Shown here: positions 13,191 to 24,690 of the stretch, piece by piece | Position numbering within the stretch: the stretch's first letter is position 1 | Layout of the letters: each line of letters opens with the position of its first letter | Source: Oreohelix idahoensis | Lineage: Eukaryota > Mollusca > Gastropoda > Stylommatophora > Oreohelicidae | DNA: 64,000 nt | Assembly (NCBI GenBank): GCA_024509875.1 | Contig: JAMPIV010008531.1 | Coordinates: 310,001-374,000, forward strand | Direction of reading: 5' to 3' | Made by a program: the position numbers and the translations under genes | Notes under the pieces: generated by a model | The model's database searches: none | What the model was told of the DNA's origin: nothing | What the model saw: the letters and a program-made list of their open reading frames with translations, nothing else

Positions 13191-13835
13191 TCTTTTGATG
13201 TAAAAATATGACAGGGAATTTCCGTTAGGTGAATGTAATTACAAATTGATAGCGCTCTGGTCCACGGGGTAGTTTTCTTTATTATTTATATTATATCATG
13301 AGTAATAAGTCTACTCAGGCCAATTTCCATCTAGTGGTATGTATGTGACCCCGCACACAGCCGTATTCTCCAACTTAAAAAATACTAGCAAAGGCCAGGC
13401 TGGACAATTCCAAATAGACAGTTTTATTGAACACAATGATGCTCCGTAGAGATATGTCATATGCAGACTAGCTTATGGTGTCAACTAGACAGGCCTTAGT
13501 GTTGCTGTACAGTCTGCAACTGGAACAATGTTGAGGACATTTTCATTTATTTTTAATAAAGTTCAAACACGTTCTTTTACCGCTAGTTATGAAACCGGAT
13601 CGATAGTCGACGCAAAACTTCGCGAGGAAACCATTGAGCGTATACTTTATAAAATTCCGTTAGCATAGAGAGACGAACGGCTTCTGTTAGGGAGGGCTAA
13701 ATATAGACTGTCGGTATCCACCTTGCATAGCTGGAAATTGGATTGATCGACGAACCTCTCTAGAAAATCGTAATAAACTCTAACAGGCGGAGTTTTTTTG
13801 CGTATTGGTAGACGAAAAATCCTATCTGCAACGGG
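13191..13835. other. Unassigned sequence
   Basis: No gene or element end recognised. The segment is moderately AT-rich with no long open frame. Confidence 0.4.
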
Positions 13836-13940
13836 ATTTACCTTTGTAAGACTAACATTTACCTTTGTAAGACTAACATTTACCTTTGTAAGACTAACAT
13901 TTACCTTTGTAAGACTAACATTTACCTTTGTAAGACTAAC
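13836..13940 (+). repeat. 21-bp minisatellite, 5 perfect units
   Basis: Five identical 21-bp units start with ATTTACCTTTGTAAGACTAA. Because 21 is divisible by three, the array reads as a repeated FTFVRLT heptapeptide inside a 71-codon open frame. No flanking coding evidence supports a real protein. Confidence 0.95.
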
Positions 13941-14657
13941 CCTGCTACTTATTTCTGTTCAATTCATTGCATACAAGCTCAAAACGCAAGAGATCAATAG
14001 TAGAAATTTATAAAAGAATCATTCTTTCGTTCGTGTGTTCGAACCCCAGGGATTTAAGGTTTCACTCTTTTTACACTTGCGGCATCTGGTGATAGGTTTT
14101 TGGGTTTTCTTACAATTCCAGAAGACTTCTCCAGCTCAGCGGGGTCAACACTGATGGAGGTCACATCAGATCCACTAATTTGCAGGTGATACAATGCTAC
14201 GTGTTGGATGGTTCTCTACACTATTAAAAGAATTGGAAGCTGATTTTAGTCTTTACTCTGGCAAGGTTTGGTTGTCTTCTTGGCGCTAGTGAATTGTCAC
14301 AGTGTTCTACTCTGGCTGAAGTGTCAGGTTATATTGCATGTCTTGCCTCGCATTTGTTTGTTGTGCATTCGTTCCAAATGTCTGCCAATCGTTTCAAACA
14401 CGCGGGCGACCACGGAAATTTAGTACATTAAATAAATGTAACTAAGTATTTGTTCCAGTTATCAAACGGTTATCTACTTTTTTGTCCTGCAATTTTCAAA
14501 CTTTAGGGAAAACTTTTCTTCCAAGCAGCAAAGATGGTCCCAAAATTTTCTCCCAGTCCTGCGCAAATGTTCCGATTGATAGGTAAATATCTATTAACCT
14601 GTTTTTAATTTTGTTATTTTTGCAGGTGCCAAATATTTATGCAAATTTTTTTTTCAG
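13941..14657. other. Unassigned sequence
   Basis: Nothing recognisable. No domain, RNA gene or transposon end was seen. Confidence 0.4.
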
Positions 14658-15577
14658 TTGTCAAATATTTCTAACAGTTGTCAAATATTTCTTCAAATGT
14701 TTTTTTCTAGTTGTCAAATATTTCTTCAAATGTTTTTTCTAGTTGTCAAATATTTCTTCAAATGTTTTTTTTCCAGTAGTCAAATATTTCTTCAAATGTT
14801 TTTTCTAGTTGTCAAATATTTCTTCAAATGTTTTTTTCTAGTTGTCAAATATTTCTTCAAATGTTTTCTCTAGTTGTCAAATATTTCTTCAAATGTTTTT
14901 TTTCCAGTTGTCAAATATTTCTTCAAATGTTTTTTCTAGTTGTCAAATATTTCTTCAAATGTTTTTTTCCAGTTGTCAAATATTTCTTCAAATGTTTTTT
15001 TTCCAGTTGTCAAATATTTCTTCAAATGTTTTTCCAGTTGTTAAATATTTCTTCAAACGTTTCTTACAGTTGTCAAATATTTCTTCAAATGTTTTTTTTC
15101 TAGTTGTCAAATTTTTCTTCAAACGTTTCTTACAGTTGTCAAATATTTCTTCAAACGGTTCTTACAGTTGTCAAATATTTCTTCAAATGTTTCTTACAGT
15201 TGTCAAATATTTCTTCAAATGTTTTTTTCCAGTTGTCAAATATTTCTTCAAATGTTTTCAATTGGCAAATATTTCTTCAAATGTTTTTCAATTGTCAAAT
15301 ATTTCTTCAAATGTTTTTTTCTAGGTATAAAATATTTCTTCAAATGTTTTTTTCCAGTTGTCAAAAATTTCTTCAAATATTTTTTTCCAGTGGTCAAATA
15401 TTTCTTTTAATGTTTTTTTCTAGTTGTCAAATAGTTGTTCAAATGTTTTTTTCCAGTTGTCAAATATTTCTTCTATTGTTTTTTCCTAGGTGTAAAATAT
15501 TTCTTCAAATGTTTTTTTTCTAGTTGTCAAATATTTCTTCAAATGTTTTTCCAGTTGTCAAATATTTCTTCAAATGT
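14658..15577 (+). repeat. ~32-bp minisatellite, about 29 units, each resembling a 3' splice site
   Basis: About 29 head-to-tail monomers of 29-34 bp share the core TTGTCAAATATTTCTTCAAA followed by TGTTTTTTT(C/T)(C/T)AG. Length varies mostly in the T run. Each unit junction reads as a polypyrimidine tract ending in CAG or TAG, the sequence signature of a 3' splice site. Units in the middle carry CTTACAG instead, or lack the AG (15260-15295). All three forward frames stay open for long stretches (up to 160 codons, KYFFKCF or QIFLQMF repeats) only because the monomer lacks stops; I do not regard these as genes. Confidence 0.9.
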
Positions 15578-15849
15578 GCGTCATCATTGATATCCTCGGG
15601 CTTTCTCGCCCATTTTCACCTTGTTAAATTGAAAAAAGGTGATTCGTCTTACGAGGACAAAAGACAAAGAAAGTAGTCTACGTTACGGCCACAAGGCCTT
15701 CGTCAGGAAAAGAAAGAAAGTGAAGGCTAGATAGGAGACATAAGAACTTAAAAGAAAATAAAAATAAATATAAAAAAATTAAATACATAAATAAATGAAA
15801 CCTAGGTACTTCCCTGAAGGCGAAGCATCTAAATCCTATCACGCTTGTT
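15578..15849. other. Unassigned sequence between minisatellite and LINE
   Basis: It contains an ACGTTACGGCCACAAGGCC and CTTCGTCAGG motif near 15681 followed by A-rich DNA. A comparable GACGTTTCGGG...TTTGTCAG motif occurs near 45420. Such motifs are often seen near the ends of retroelements, but no element is claimed. Confidence 0.35.
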
Positions 15850-16075
15850 TGAAAAAGGGAAGTGCCTCTCTTTCGTTTTCCTTCAGGGGTCCAAAGCATA
15901 GCTGTTCTTGTGATGGCATCAGGGTCTCTTCTGAGGACATGGCCAACCCAGCTCCAGCGTCTGCCAGCTATGATGGTGTGCGTGTCCTCTTGCTTGCTAC
16001 GAGTAAGCAGATCTTGGTTAGTGATGGTATTTGGCCAAAAGATTCGGTGAATTTTTCTTAGGCATGTTGTGTTGG
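15850..16075 (-). pseudogene. LINE ORF2 C-terminal fragment (family L2)
   Basis: On the minus strand this reads [15 protein letters not shown], then [20 protein letters not shown] and LWTPEGKRKRG. This is the post-reverse-transcriptase C-terminal region also present at 28265-28954 and 52796-53330. It is joined at about 16075 directly to the 5' half of an unrelated LINE (16076-17110) in the same orientation. The coding frame ends in unrelated sequence after KRKRG, so it is truncated at both ends. Confidence 0.7.
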
Positions 16076-17110
16076 TTTATTAGAATTAGTTTATTCTCCA
16101 CCATCCAATCTTCCACCTCTTCTCCTCTAGGATCTGTTGCTTATTAGCCCCGGCTTGGCGAGTGGCTATTGAAGTCACCCATAATGAGATGTCTCTATTC
16201 TGCTAGTTTCACTTTGTATAACTCCAGAGTTGTGGCTGGAGGACTGTAGCAGTTTGTGATCATCATGTCTCCACTGGACAACAATAGTTGGACTGTTATG
16301 TATTCAAGTTCTTCCTCACCAGACCTGTTTAGCTCTACTGCTGGGATTGAAGTTTTAACCAGTGTGAGGTTTCCTCCCTTAGTTCGTTTTGCCCTGTCTT
16401 GGCGGAAGGGTTCGTATCAACGAATGAAGAATCGTTGGGTATCTTTTGGATGGGTTTCTTGGGTGCAGATTATGTCAGTATTATATTTCCTGGGCAATTC
16501 TTGTAACTCTGGTTTCTTGTTCTGCACTCCTTCTGCATTCCATTGAGCCACTGTAAGATAGTGTGTTGGTTGGTCAGTTGCTCTACTATGCCTTCCCCCG
16601 ACCATCGAGTTGGCTAAAGCACCGGTTACTTGGATGGGCCTTTTCCGCTCCTCCCCTTTGTAGCTGACAGAAGCGACGCCATGACGAAAGTCGAGATTGT
16701 CGCATGACTCCATACTGCAAATGCGTGTTTTCCCTAATTTTTCCCGGTGTCTGCGCCGTAGCTGACACACTCCGTCTTCGACAGGCCGGGTTGTGTTTGT
16801 TGTTTAGGGTTGCCTCCCATAGCCTTTCCATCTCCCGGTGGCAGCTGCAAGGTAGCAGGTTGGTTTGCTTACCGAGGTTTACCTTCCCCATGGCTAGAGC
16901 TTAGAACGGCTCTTACTTGCTTGATGCACCCGTCATTGGATATATGGGGGATTTCAGTGGGGGTAGCAGTGCCACCTGTTAACCCTCCACTTTCTGCTGG
17001 GAAACCATCGCCGTTTGGTCCGCGGCTGATTATTCGTCCAGTAATAATCTGGCTTAATTCGCATATCTGGAGGTCGTTCCTGGTTGGGGTGGGTCGCCCC
17101 TTATGCCAGG
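16076..17110 (-). mobile_element. 5'-complete, 3'-truncated copy of the L1fam LINE
   Basis: Minus strand; 5' end at about 17110 with CCTGGCATAAGGGGCGACC, matching the first bases of the full-length copy at 37955. It carries the same 5' leader, the ORF start region ([20 protein letters not shown]) and endonuclease motifs ([34 protein letters not shown]), but the frame is shifted at least once. It ends within the endonuclease region, where it abuts the L2 fragment. A 5'-complete copy lacking its 3' end is unusual for target-primed insertion. Confidence 0.75.
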
Positions 17111-19437
17111 ATACTTTGTTCTTAAAAACAACAACAACAGGCATATCATTTCTTTTGATAAGTACAAGGACTTTACCATGACTTTTTAGACCCATAGTGT
17201 CGTTTATCATCACTCTCTCACTTTTGCGGAACGTGCAATTTTACAACATTTGGAAATTACATCTGTTACATGGCTGAGTATAGACCTATGAATGCGGGAA
17301 TTCACAAGCAGGGTTTTCCATAACTTATTTTAAGAAACATTGATTGTTCAAATGTTTTTATAACTATCGATACTCGTTTAAGTATCGAAAAGAATTCGCT
17401 CTCTACTTTATTTAAAAAATAACAAAAGGAAATGCGATCTATTTCCTCGAAATCTGACATAGATGCACCCCAACATACAACAAAAGAGAGAAAATGCTGA
17501 TCAGCACATCTTTAGCTAGCAGAAGGTAGAATTACAAAGCAATACATATAATTATTTTAAAAAAAAGAAAGCAAACAAGGACAACACAATATCAACATGA
17601 ACACAATCAAGTATCGTGTTTAAGTATCGATACTATGGCATCGTGACATCGTGTATTAGTCGGTATTAATGTTATGTTGAAATCAGGTTGAAAGTTGTCT
17701 GTCGACAGCTTAAATGCTTACTCAGAGACTTTAATATGGTATTTCATAAACGTAGTGTTTTGTTTGGATATAAAGTGTTGCAGTATGACGACAGTGTTAT
17801 ATTAGGTAGCAGACACAATGAGTTCTGCCCATTTTACGGTAATCTATGCACAAAAGGTAAAGATTACCCTGTAGTTAGGCCTATGTTTTTCTGGAAGGAA
17901 AACAGGTAACGTCACGCTCCAGTGCACCCAGCTGAAAATAGGTAGGCTACCTGACTGCTCTTAAGTTCGGGAAAACAAATGGAATGTTATGCCACTTTCT
18001 CATATCGGCAGTTTTTCATATTATTTGGAATTGAAAACAATATATATCCTAATTATAACACATCTGAGGTTGAACGGGATTTTTTCATTAGAAAAAAAAA
18101 AACCTTCTTGTGGCGCTGCATGAAAAGGACTCGTCAGCTGTGCCAACACTGGCAGAAAAACGTATAGTTAACATGAATAAGATAAGGCTGGACATAGTAT
18201 GGCGAAGCGTTTTATACTTAAGCCTACTTCTCTACGGTAGTTTTGCTGTGGGACTACCTTTACCTTTCTTTTTATATAATCCTTAATGGTAAATAGATAT
18301 TCTATCTAATTACCAAATGATAGAAGTCTGAATTCTGCATAGCTGTTGCCAGGGGCGGGCTGAGAGTTGGGCATTTTGGGCACTGCTTGAGGGCTCACAG
18401 TTGGGATCTAGACATTTAGAATTAGTAATCTATGTGGAATCGGCGGCACTGAGCATTGTCTGCCCATTTCTGTTGTAATCCACTTGCTTACAATTATATA
18501 ACAAAGTTTGTAATCCATTTGGAGAATACATGAATATTACTGGACTACAAGTATGAACCAGAACTTCCTGTGGCTGTGAGTGCATAGAGTGATGGGTTTC
18601 CAGTCGAATACTCAAATGTCTGAACTGAACTAAAATTCACTCAGTCCAAGGGTTGCTTCTGATGGCCCATAAATGCTGTGTCTGTTGCATAAAAATAGTT
18701 ACATGGGCACTGTTGATGTAGTCTTTATGTATATATCTGTTTCGATGTTTAGTTTGTTTCCCACTAGAGTTACTTGCCCTTAGGCTAGCTCTTCTTCCGA
18801 CTTCCTACTTCTAAGATGGCGGATTAAACATGTCGAGTTTAGTTTGTATCCTGTGTTCAAGCTTCGTGATTATGCTTCGTAACGTGAGAATGTATGACAG
18901 CCAGCCACGTCTCATTACTTTTAACAATATTTACTACACACGACAGTAAATATCAACAGGCACAAATTTGGAATTGTAGACATGTTGCCCGAATGACTAT
19001 CCATATTTACATTACTGCTAGCCTTAAGCAAACCCCAACCCTGTTTCAATCTTTATAAAAAATAATAACATCCCGTAAATACTGAGGCCATATTAAAAAT
19101 AAAACCCAAACATAAATTCCAACTCAGAGCAAAACTAGTGTATTTTTTTGTGTGTGCAAACGTGGTGCTACCAATTTACTGCCCCCTATTTGAACCATAA
19201 AGGATCTAAACAAAAGACACTTAGTTGAAAGTACTCAGCCAAAGTTACTAAACCTTAAAGTTCATTGTCGACTTTTACAGCAACATTGTTCAGGTACAAA
19301 GTCAGACTCACTGACAAGTGAATGCATATCAAGTAGCTTTTATAATGAGATATTTCGAACAGATCAGGATCATGCAGCAAGTAGTGGATACGAACAAGAA
19401 AAATAAAATAACTTAAAATTTAAACAACTCCCAAGTA
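17111..19437. other. Unassigned AT-rich sequence
   Basis: No gene is supported. Features seen are two TATCGATAC-containing segments (about 17366 and 17622) with related, partly palindromic flanks, possibly the ends of a small inverted-repeat element. A segment at about 18045-18115 (TCCTAATTATAACACATC) resembles 48073-48140. The open frames are 60-73 codons and without domains. Confidence 0.4.
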
Positions 19438-20776
19438 CGAGGGGCGTTCAGAAAGTAATGCACCACATCGTTTTTCTCAGCTAATAATGAAGATAGAAGC
19501 ATGAAATTTTGCACACTTCAAATATGGCATGTGCCAATTGTGTGCACCAAATTGCACCGCAACCGGCCAAATAATACGGCTGCCCTAAACCTTTGAAATG
19601 GAGCGTGTTAGCAACTTGCGTTACAAGCAGCAAATTGTGATAGAATTTCTCGTTGCAGAGAAGGAAACTGTTGTGAACATTCACAAGCGTCTATGTGATG
19701 TGTATGGAAGTTTTGCAGTTGGCAGGAGTACAGTCAGTCGCTGGGTTCAGAGAATCAAAGAATCAGGAAGTGGAGATACGGAGCTGCTAGATCGGCCGCG
19801 CTGTGGACGTCCTGCCACAGCCACCTACGCAGAAATGTTGAAATGCGCTGAGGGCATTATTCTTACTGATAGGCGAATCACTATTCAACAATTGGCCTTA
19901 CAGCTCAGTCAGCATTGGTAGTGCAAATGCAGTTATAAAAACTCTCGAATTTTCTAAGGTTTGCGCAAGATGGGTTCCTCGAAGTCTCACAAATGACCAC
20001 CGATTGCAAAGGAAAGCAATTTCTTCTGAATTGTTGGAGCGTTTCAATGCTGATGGAGAGAACTTTTTGGCTAAGATCGTTACAGGTGACGAAACCTGGG
20101 CACATCATTTTGAACCTGAGACAAAAAGACAGTCAATGGAGTGGCATCATCCGCAATCACTACGAAGAAAGAAATTCAAGACAATTCCTTCAGCTGGAAA
20201 GGTCATGATCACTGTCTTTTGGGACATTGAAGGTGTGATTCTTGTGGACGTTATGCCAAGAGGAGAGACAATTAATTCGCAAGCTTACATTAAGACATTG
20301 AAAAAACTCAATCAACGTTTTCGCAGAGTTCGGCCGCACAAGAATCCAGCAGACCTGCTTCTCCTTCATGACAATGCGCGACCTCACACAAGTCTGGCAA
20401 CACGGGAAGCAATCACCAAATTGGGTTGGACTGTACTACCCCATCCACCCTATAGTCCCGATTTGGCACCCTCTGATTTTCATCTATTTGGTCCACTTAA
20501 AGATGCACTCCGTGGGACAAGGTTTGAAGATGATGAAGGAGTGATTCATGCAGCGAAGAAATAGCTACATGATCAAGACAAAATCTGGTACGGGCTAGGA
20601 ATACATGCACTTGTTTCGTGCTGGCATAAAGCCGTACGAGTTGATGGGGATTATGTTGAATAATACCGATGTTTACATGACATATCCATGTATATTGTGT
20701 ATAAATTTCATGCTTTTTGAATAAACAGCTCCTGAGAAAAACGATGTGGTGCATTACTTTCTGAACGCCCCTCGTA
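19436..20776 (+). mobile_element. mariner-family DNA transposon with perfect 43-bp terminal inverted repeats
   Basis: The element occupies 19438-20774 (1337 bp). Its ends are identical 43-bp inverted repeats (19438-19480 and 20732-20774) starting CGAGGGGCGTTCAGAAAGTA. TA dinucleotides flank both ends, the standard mariner target duplication. The internal gene runs in the + direction and carries the DD34D signature of mariner transposases. The perfect terminal repeats contrast with a broken gene, so this copy could at most be mobilised by another source of transposase. Confidence 0.95.
19598..20663 (+). pseudogene. mariner transposase, inactivated
   Basis: A cut-and-paste transposase of the mariner family. 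The N-terminal helix-turn-helix region (VGRSTVSRWVQRIKESGSGD) is in the first frame. The catalytic domain in a second frame shows GDETWAHHFEPE, HDNARPHTSL and PPYSPDLAPSDFHLF, with 34 residues between the second and third Asp (DD34D). Two lesions are visible. A frameshift near 19905-19920 runs the first frame into TAG at 19919. A TAG at about 20562 stands where the frame otherwise continues through QDKIWYGLG to a natural TAA at 20661. Size otherwise fits a ~350-residue family member. Confidence 0.92.
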
Positions 20777-20882
20777 TATTCATTGCCAGTGATGGCTTTA
20801 GATTCTGCGAGACCCTGGGCAAGCATGCAAAGTCCTACACAGGCCCCTTTTAAATCAATTAATGTTGTTGTATTGACAAGCA

Positions 20883-21124
20883 TGTATTTGTGCACTAGAT
20901 TCCTTGTATTTGTGCACTAGATTCCTTGTATTTGTGCACTAGATTCCATGTATTTGTGCACTAGATTCCTTGTATTTGTGCACTAGATTCCTTGTATTTG
21001 TGCACTAGATTCCATGTATTTGTGCACTAGATTCCTTGTATTTGTGCACTAGATTCCTTGTATTTGTGCACTAGATTCCTTGTATTTGTGCACTAGATTC
21101 CTTGTATTTGTGCACTAGATTCCT
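20883..21124 (+). repeat. 22-bp minisatellite, 11 units
   Basis: Eleven nearly identical 22-bp units beginning TGTATTTGTGCACTAGATTC; two units carry A instead of T at the last position. It starts about 110 bp beyond the mariner end. Confidence 0.95.
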
Positions 21125-21770
21125 TAAAGCGCAAGACCTTATGCAAAAGTGGAGGTTGCTTATACCTAAAATGGCCACTGCTCTTTGCTGTTAGTCTAAT
21201 TTATTCTATTCAGCTTCATTACAGTAAAAGGCTTTACAGAAACATTAAAGTTAAGACCATTGTAGATTATTTTATATAAGTCTTAGCTGTGATTTCAAGA
21301 TATAAGGGCCAAATTAATTATCACTGCGTGCTCTCAGGTGAGATAGTTTTACACGGGCTTGCAGGGGTCAATTCTGTATTATTGTTTAGAATCTGGATTT
21401 TAAATGTTAAAAAAACCAATGCTTTTTCAAGTGAAATGTAGGAGGTATACTTTGTAATACAGTTCACTTGAGCAGGTTCTGTATAAATTTGGAATATTTG
21501 CATAAATAGTAATCACACAGTTACTCATTCTTTTGAAACTAACTGTAAAGGAGCTGAAACAATAATACATCAAGTAATGAATCTGAGCTTAACTCGGTGT
21601 GCTCTGGTAAACTCATAGTTTGATGTAAATTAGCTGCAGCTGGTTTGTTAGGGTTCCACGCTTTTTAAAGGCATAGTTTTTTTGTACAATTGGTTCCAAA
21701 ACATTTTTTAAAGTGGAATACTGGAATCACTTGTTAAAATCAGGAGAGACAAACATTATAATTCAGACAT
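21125..21770. other. Unassigned AT-rich sequence
   Basis: No recognisable feature. Confidence 0.4.
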
Positions 21771-22452
21771 TCAAGAGTGAAAGTAAAGTAAACTATGTAG
21801 TTTTCCTCCCCGCCAGATTAGGAACATGAATCATCGTCTAGGTGGCTGATGCCAATGTTCAGATAGACGCAGTGGAATTACTCAGACTTCATCTGGCACC
21901 AGTCTCGTGCATTCAGCTGAACTCATTTCAAGAGCAGAATTTTTAGAATGTCATCTGGCACTATAGAATTCAAGATGTGTGCTATTTAATTATGTCACTC
22001 AAAGGTGAAAGTAAAATAAACTATTCATCATCTAGGTGGTTGTTTAGATAGACACAGTGAGGACACTGGATATGGCTAAGGGAGAGATACTGAGAACGAT
22101 TAATGATCACCTGTTAGAGAATGACACTGCAATAGATGAATCATCAAGGTTAAGACTGTTGGAATTTGGCATCAAATGTCAGGCTAGCAGAGATGGACGT
22201 ATGAGAGGATACATCCGTTGTGTTTATAACCAGCGAGCATTTAGTTAGCATTCACACCCTTTGACATATACTGAGGGAGACTGAGCACCTATGGGTTTGC
22301 CTGGATTGCAATGATGTCGATTCTGTTCAACAATAAGAATAGGCTACATATGGCACCAGTCTTGTGCATTCAGCTGAGCATCATCTCAAGAGCAGAATTT
22401 TTAGAACTTCATCTGGCACTATATGCATTCAAGCTGTATGCTATTTAATTCA
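21771..22452 (+). repeat. Imperfect direct duplication interrupted by repeat family A
   Basis: A block with AAGTAAA(G/A)TAAACTA, ATCTAGGTGG and GATAGACRCAGTG is present near 21778-21873 and again near 22007-22052. A second block, CACCAGTCT(C/T)GTGCATTCAGCTGA to GCTATTTAATT, is at 21898-21987 and again at 22355-22450. The second copy is separated by the family A segment (22053-22345), suggesting a local tandem duplication later interrupted by an insertion. Confidence 0.6.
22053..22345 (+). repeat. Interspersed repeat family A with coding potential, copy 1
   Basis: The stretch reads [19 protein letters not shown], then GRMRGYIRCVYNQRA. Further on, in a shifted frame, it has the nucleotide equivalent of EHLWVCL-CND. 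Copies 2 (37127-37345, minus) and 3 (46520-46690, plus) share the same amino-acid pattern. Conservation at the protein level across copies suggests the C-terminal end of an unidentified mobile-element protein. I do not recognise the family. Confidence 0.5.
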
Positions 22453-22473
22453 CTTATTAAGTTAAGTGATTGT

Positions 22474-23165
22474 TTAACACATTAACTACCGAATTGAAAA
22501 ACACACTGGCCGAATTAAATTTTTTCCCATTTTCATCCTGTAGGTGTTTGCACAAAATAAGCTGTAGTTTTCGTAATTGTTTACAGATTGTTATGAATAA
22601 CACGTCATTTTAAAGATAAATGAATGTACTATTACAATAAACACTGGTTGTAACTCTAATAGAGGTTGTTGCTATTTAACGACCCTCCGATGGCCGAGGA
22701 CTTGCAATATTTTCACAATTATAACTGCTTGCGCCCTATCTCTATCAAAATGACAATTTCAATCAATGTGCACACCGTTTTCACTCTTGTCCTCGTCGCT
22801 AGATCTATCAGTCAATTCTTGAAACATGTTTCTATCTTATTCAGCCGTTAGACGAGATGTACACGCATTTTTTGTAGTCTTATCACTAGTTGCCACGGTA
22901 AACAGTTTTACACGATTTGGTAACTAACCCAATACGCTGAAAAATATGAACATAATATCAATTTTCCAGTGTTCTACAACAACCATGCTTTAGGGAATTT
23001 GTTTTCCAGTGGCAACTTAAAATCTCGAACCAGATCAGAGAGTGTTTCAGTACATTTTTCATTCGTTTTATTACTAAAATTAGATTGGCGCTCTGAGCGG
23101 CTTGCGGTCCAAATGTGATTATTTTGTGAGCCGCTCACAGCGGCTTGCAGTAGTTAATGTGTTAA
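22474..23165. mobile_element. piggyBac-like MITE with TTAA target duplication
   Basis: TTAA occurs at 22474-22477 and 23162-23165, directly outside inverted repeats CACATTAACTAC (22478-22489) and its complement (23150-23161). The 684-bp interior has no long open frame. Just inside the right end is a hairpin-like pair, GAGCGGCTTGC and its near-complement. TTAA duplications plus short inverted repeats fit non-autonomous piggyBac-type elements. The terminal bases are not the usual CCC, so the superfamily is inferred. Confidence 0.65.
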
Positions 23166-23339
23166 GTGAGCAGAAAATCTTTGAAGGAAATGAGAATTTG
23201 GTGATCTGTTCTTCTAAATGTTTCATGGGCACATTGGACTTTGGTGTTGTTGGACAAGTTGTTGCCAGATTGGATTTGGTGCATCAAGCATCCCTTTCTT
23301 ATCACTGACTGGTTGATGATGTCAGATCAGTAAGCATAT

Positions 23340-23675
23340 ATAAACATTCAAGAAAGCTATATGGAAGTTCTAATACATGAATCACTTTTGTCAATAGTGA
23401 AATGTCAAAAGCTTGCTTGGTTTGGGCATGTAACTCGTCATGACTCCCTTTCGAAAACGATCCTCCAGGTAACAGTCGAAGGTAAACAGAGAAGAGGAAG
23501 GCAAAGAAAATCCTGGGCTGATAACATCAAAGAATGGACAGGGCACGGTTTTTCCACACTTGTACGCATTGCTGTGGATAGAGAGCAGTGGAGGACCCTG
23601 TCTGCTGATGCTTCCACCATGGCACCCCTACGACCCATGACGGGTTACGGGTTGAGATGATGATGAGCACATGAA
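23340..23675 (+). pseudogene. LINE ORF2 C-terminus (family L4), 5'-truncated
   Basis: Encodes KLAWFGHVTRHDSLSKTILQ, then GKQRRGRQRKSWADNIKEW, and ends LRPMTGYGLR followed by TGATGATGAG. The pattern GHV-R-D-L, then GRRRGRQRK, then W-R is the typical C-terminal tail of non-LTR retrotransposon ORF2 proteins. The 100-codon frame is open but represents only the extreme C-terminus; the reverse transcriptase itself is absent. It is not a host gene. Confidence 0.75.
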
Positions 23676-23677
23676 TA

Positions 23678-23873
23678 GTCTAGAGCAGTGGTTCTTAACG
23701 TGGGTTATATGACCCCACAGGGGCCTATACCATGTTTCTAGGGGGCCACAGTAAAGATGGTCAAGTACCTTTTTTCTAACTAACAGCGAGTATGGGAGGG
23801 GTGGGGGCACAGAGATAAATGATACTGGGGGGGGGGGTTAAAGCAAAACAGGTTGAGAACTCCTGTTCTAGAG
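23678..23873. mobile_element. hAT-like MITE, 180 bp, 8-bp TSD
   Basis: The element 23686-23865 starts CAGTGGTTCTTAAC and ends GTTGAGAACTCCTG, imperfect inverted repeats of the CAGTGGTTCTCAACC type common in hAT elements. It is flanked by GTCTAGAG and TTCTAGAG (one mismatch), matching the NTCTAGAG preference known for this group. The interior is short and non-coding with a G run. Confidence 0.85.
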
Positions 23874-24690
23874 GACCATGAATGCCTATATTCTGAGAGT
23901 TTGTACTGTAGGCTGTTCCTAAATACATTTTGTGAGACAATATAAGTTCCCCCCAGTCACATTGGGTGTGCATTCTCAAGTGATATCAGATTGTAGTGCT
24001 TAAGGATGTAAAAAATCAAGTTGTGATCTTGTTCAAATGCTGGTCATGTGCATCATTCAAGATTTGGTACAGTTTATTCAGGTACTGTTTTTCAAATTGT
24101 TTTGCAGTAGAATATCTCTACACACACACAGGTCTCTTGGCTGTGCGTATTCATATCATTGATGACAAAAACATATATCAGGATCAAATCTACTATATTG
24201 TCATGAAATAAAATAAATCTTATAAAAAGCATACAAACCAGAAATTCTAATTGAAATCTAACTTTTGCTGCACCCACATGCCCACATGAAACACTACTTA
24301 AGAATTGAAATTTGTGGTCACATTTAAAAAAAAAGAAAAAAAAACAGGTGGTAAATATAGATAATCAAAAAAATGGTTTGTTCACATTCGTATACAAATT
24401 TGTTTTTCCTCAAATAAGGTAAATGTATTTGTGGAATGAGCCTTAAACATGTGGCATATACTCAATTTATTTGATTCAGATGTTGGGGGCGCATACACAT
24501 ACAAACACACCTTGATATCTGATCATTCAAATATTATCTTCAGACATGACACCTCTACAATTTTGCATGCGGAGAAATTTATTAATTTAACATTTTTTGG
24601 AACTTTTTAAAATGCTGTATCAAATTTTTTCATATAAGTGACTTATACATATTTTATATTCTAACATTGTTATTTTTTTTCTTTCTTTAG
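23874..24690. other. AT-rich sequence upstream of the IAP gene; ends in a 3' splice site
   Basis: No exon was recognised. The last bases, TATTTTTTTTCTTTCTTTAG (24671-24690), form a strong polypyrimidine tract and AG. The segment is therefore probably the end of an intron whose upstream exon lies further 5', possibly outside the window. Confidence 0.5.
24671..24690 (+). promoter_or_regulatory. 3' splice acceptor of first recognised IAP exon
   Basis: A T-rich tract runs directly into TTTAG at 24690, followed by GTGG. It is the best acceptor upstream of the ATG at 24877 and implies at least one non-coding upstream exon. Confidence 0.6.

Noticed and set aside
14658..15523. Open frames of 71-160 codons in the 32-bp array
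   Set aside because: All three frames are open only because the monomer lacks stop codons; no start context, domain or flanking exon.
17366..17635. TATCGATAC-bearing segments as terminal inverted repeats
   Set aside because: The flanks match only partly and no target duplication was found.
20883..21124. CRISPR-like array (also 13836, 33300 and 34549)
   Set aside because: Units are contiguous without spacers and the genome is eukaryotic; these are minisatellites.
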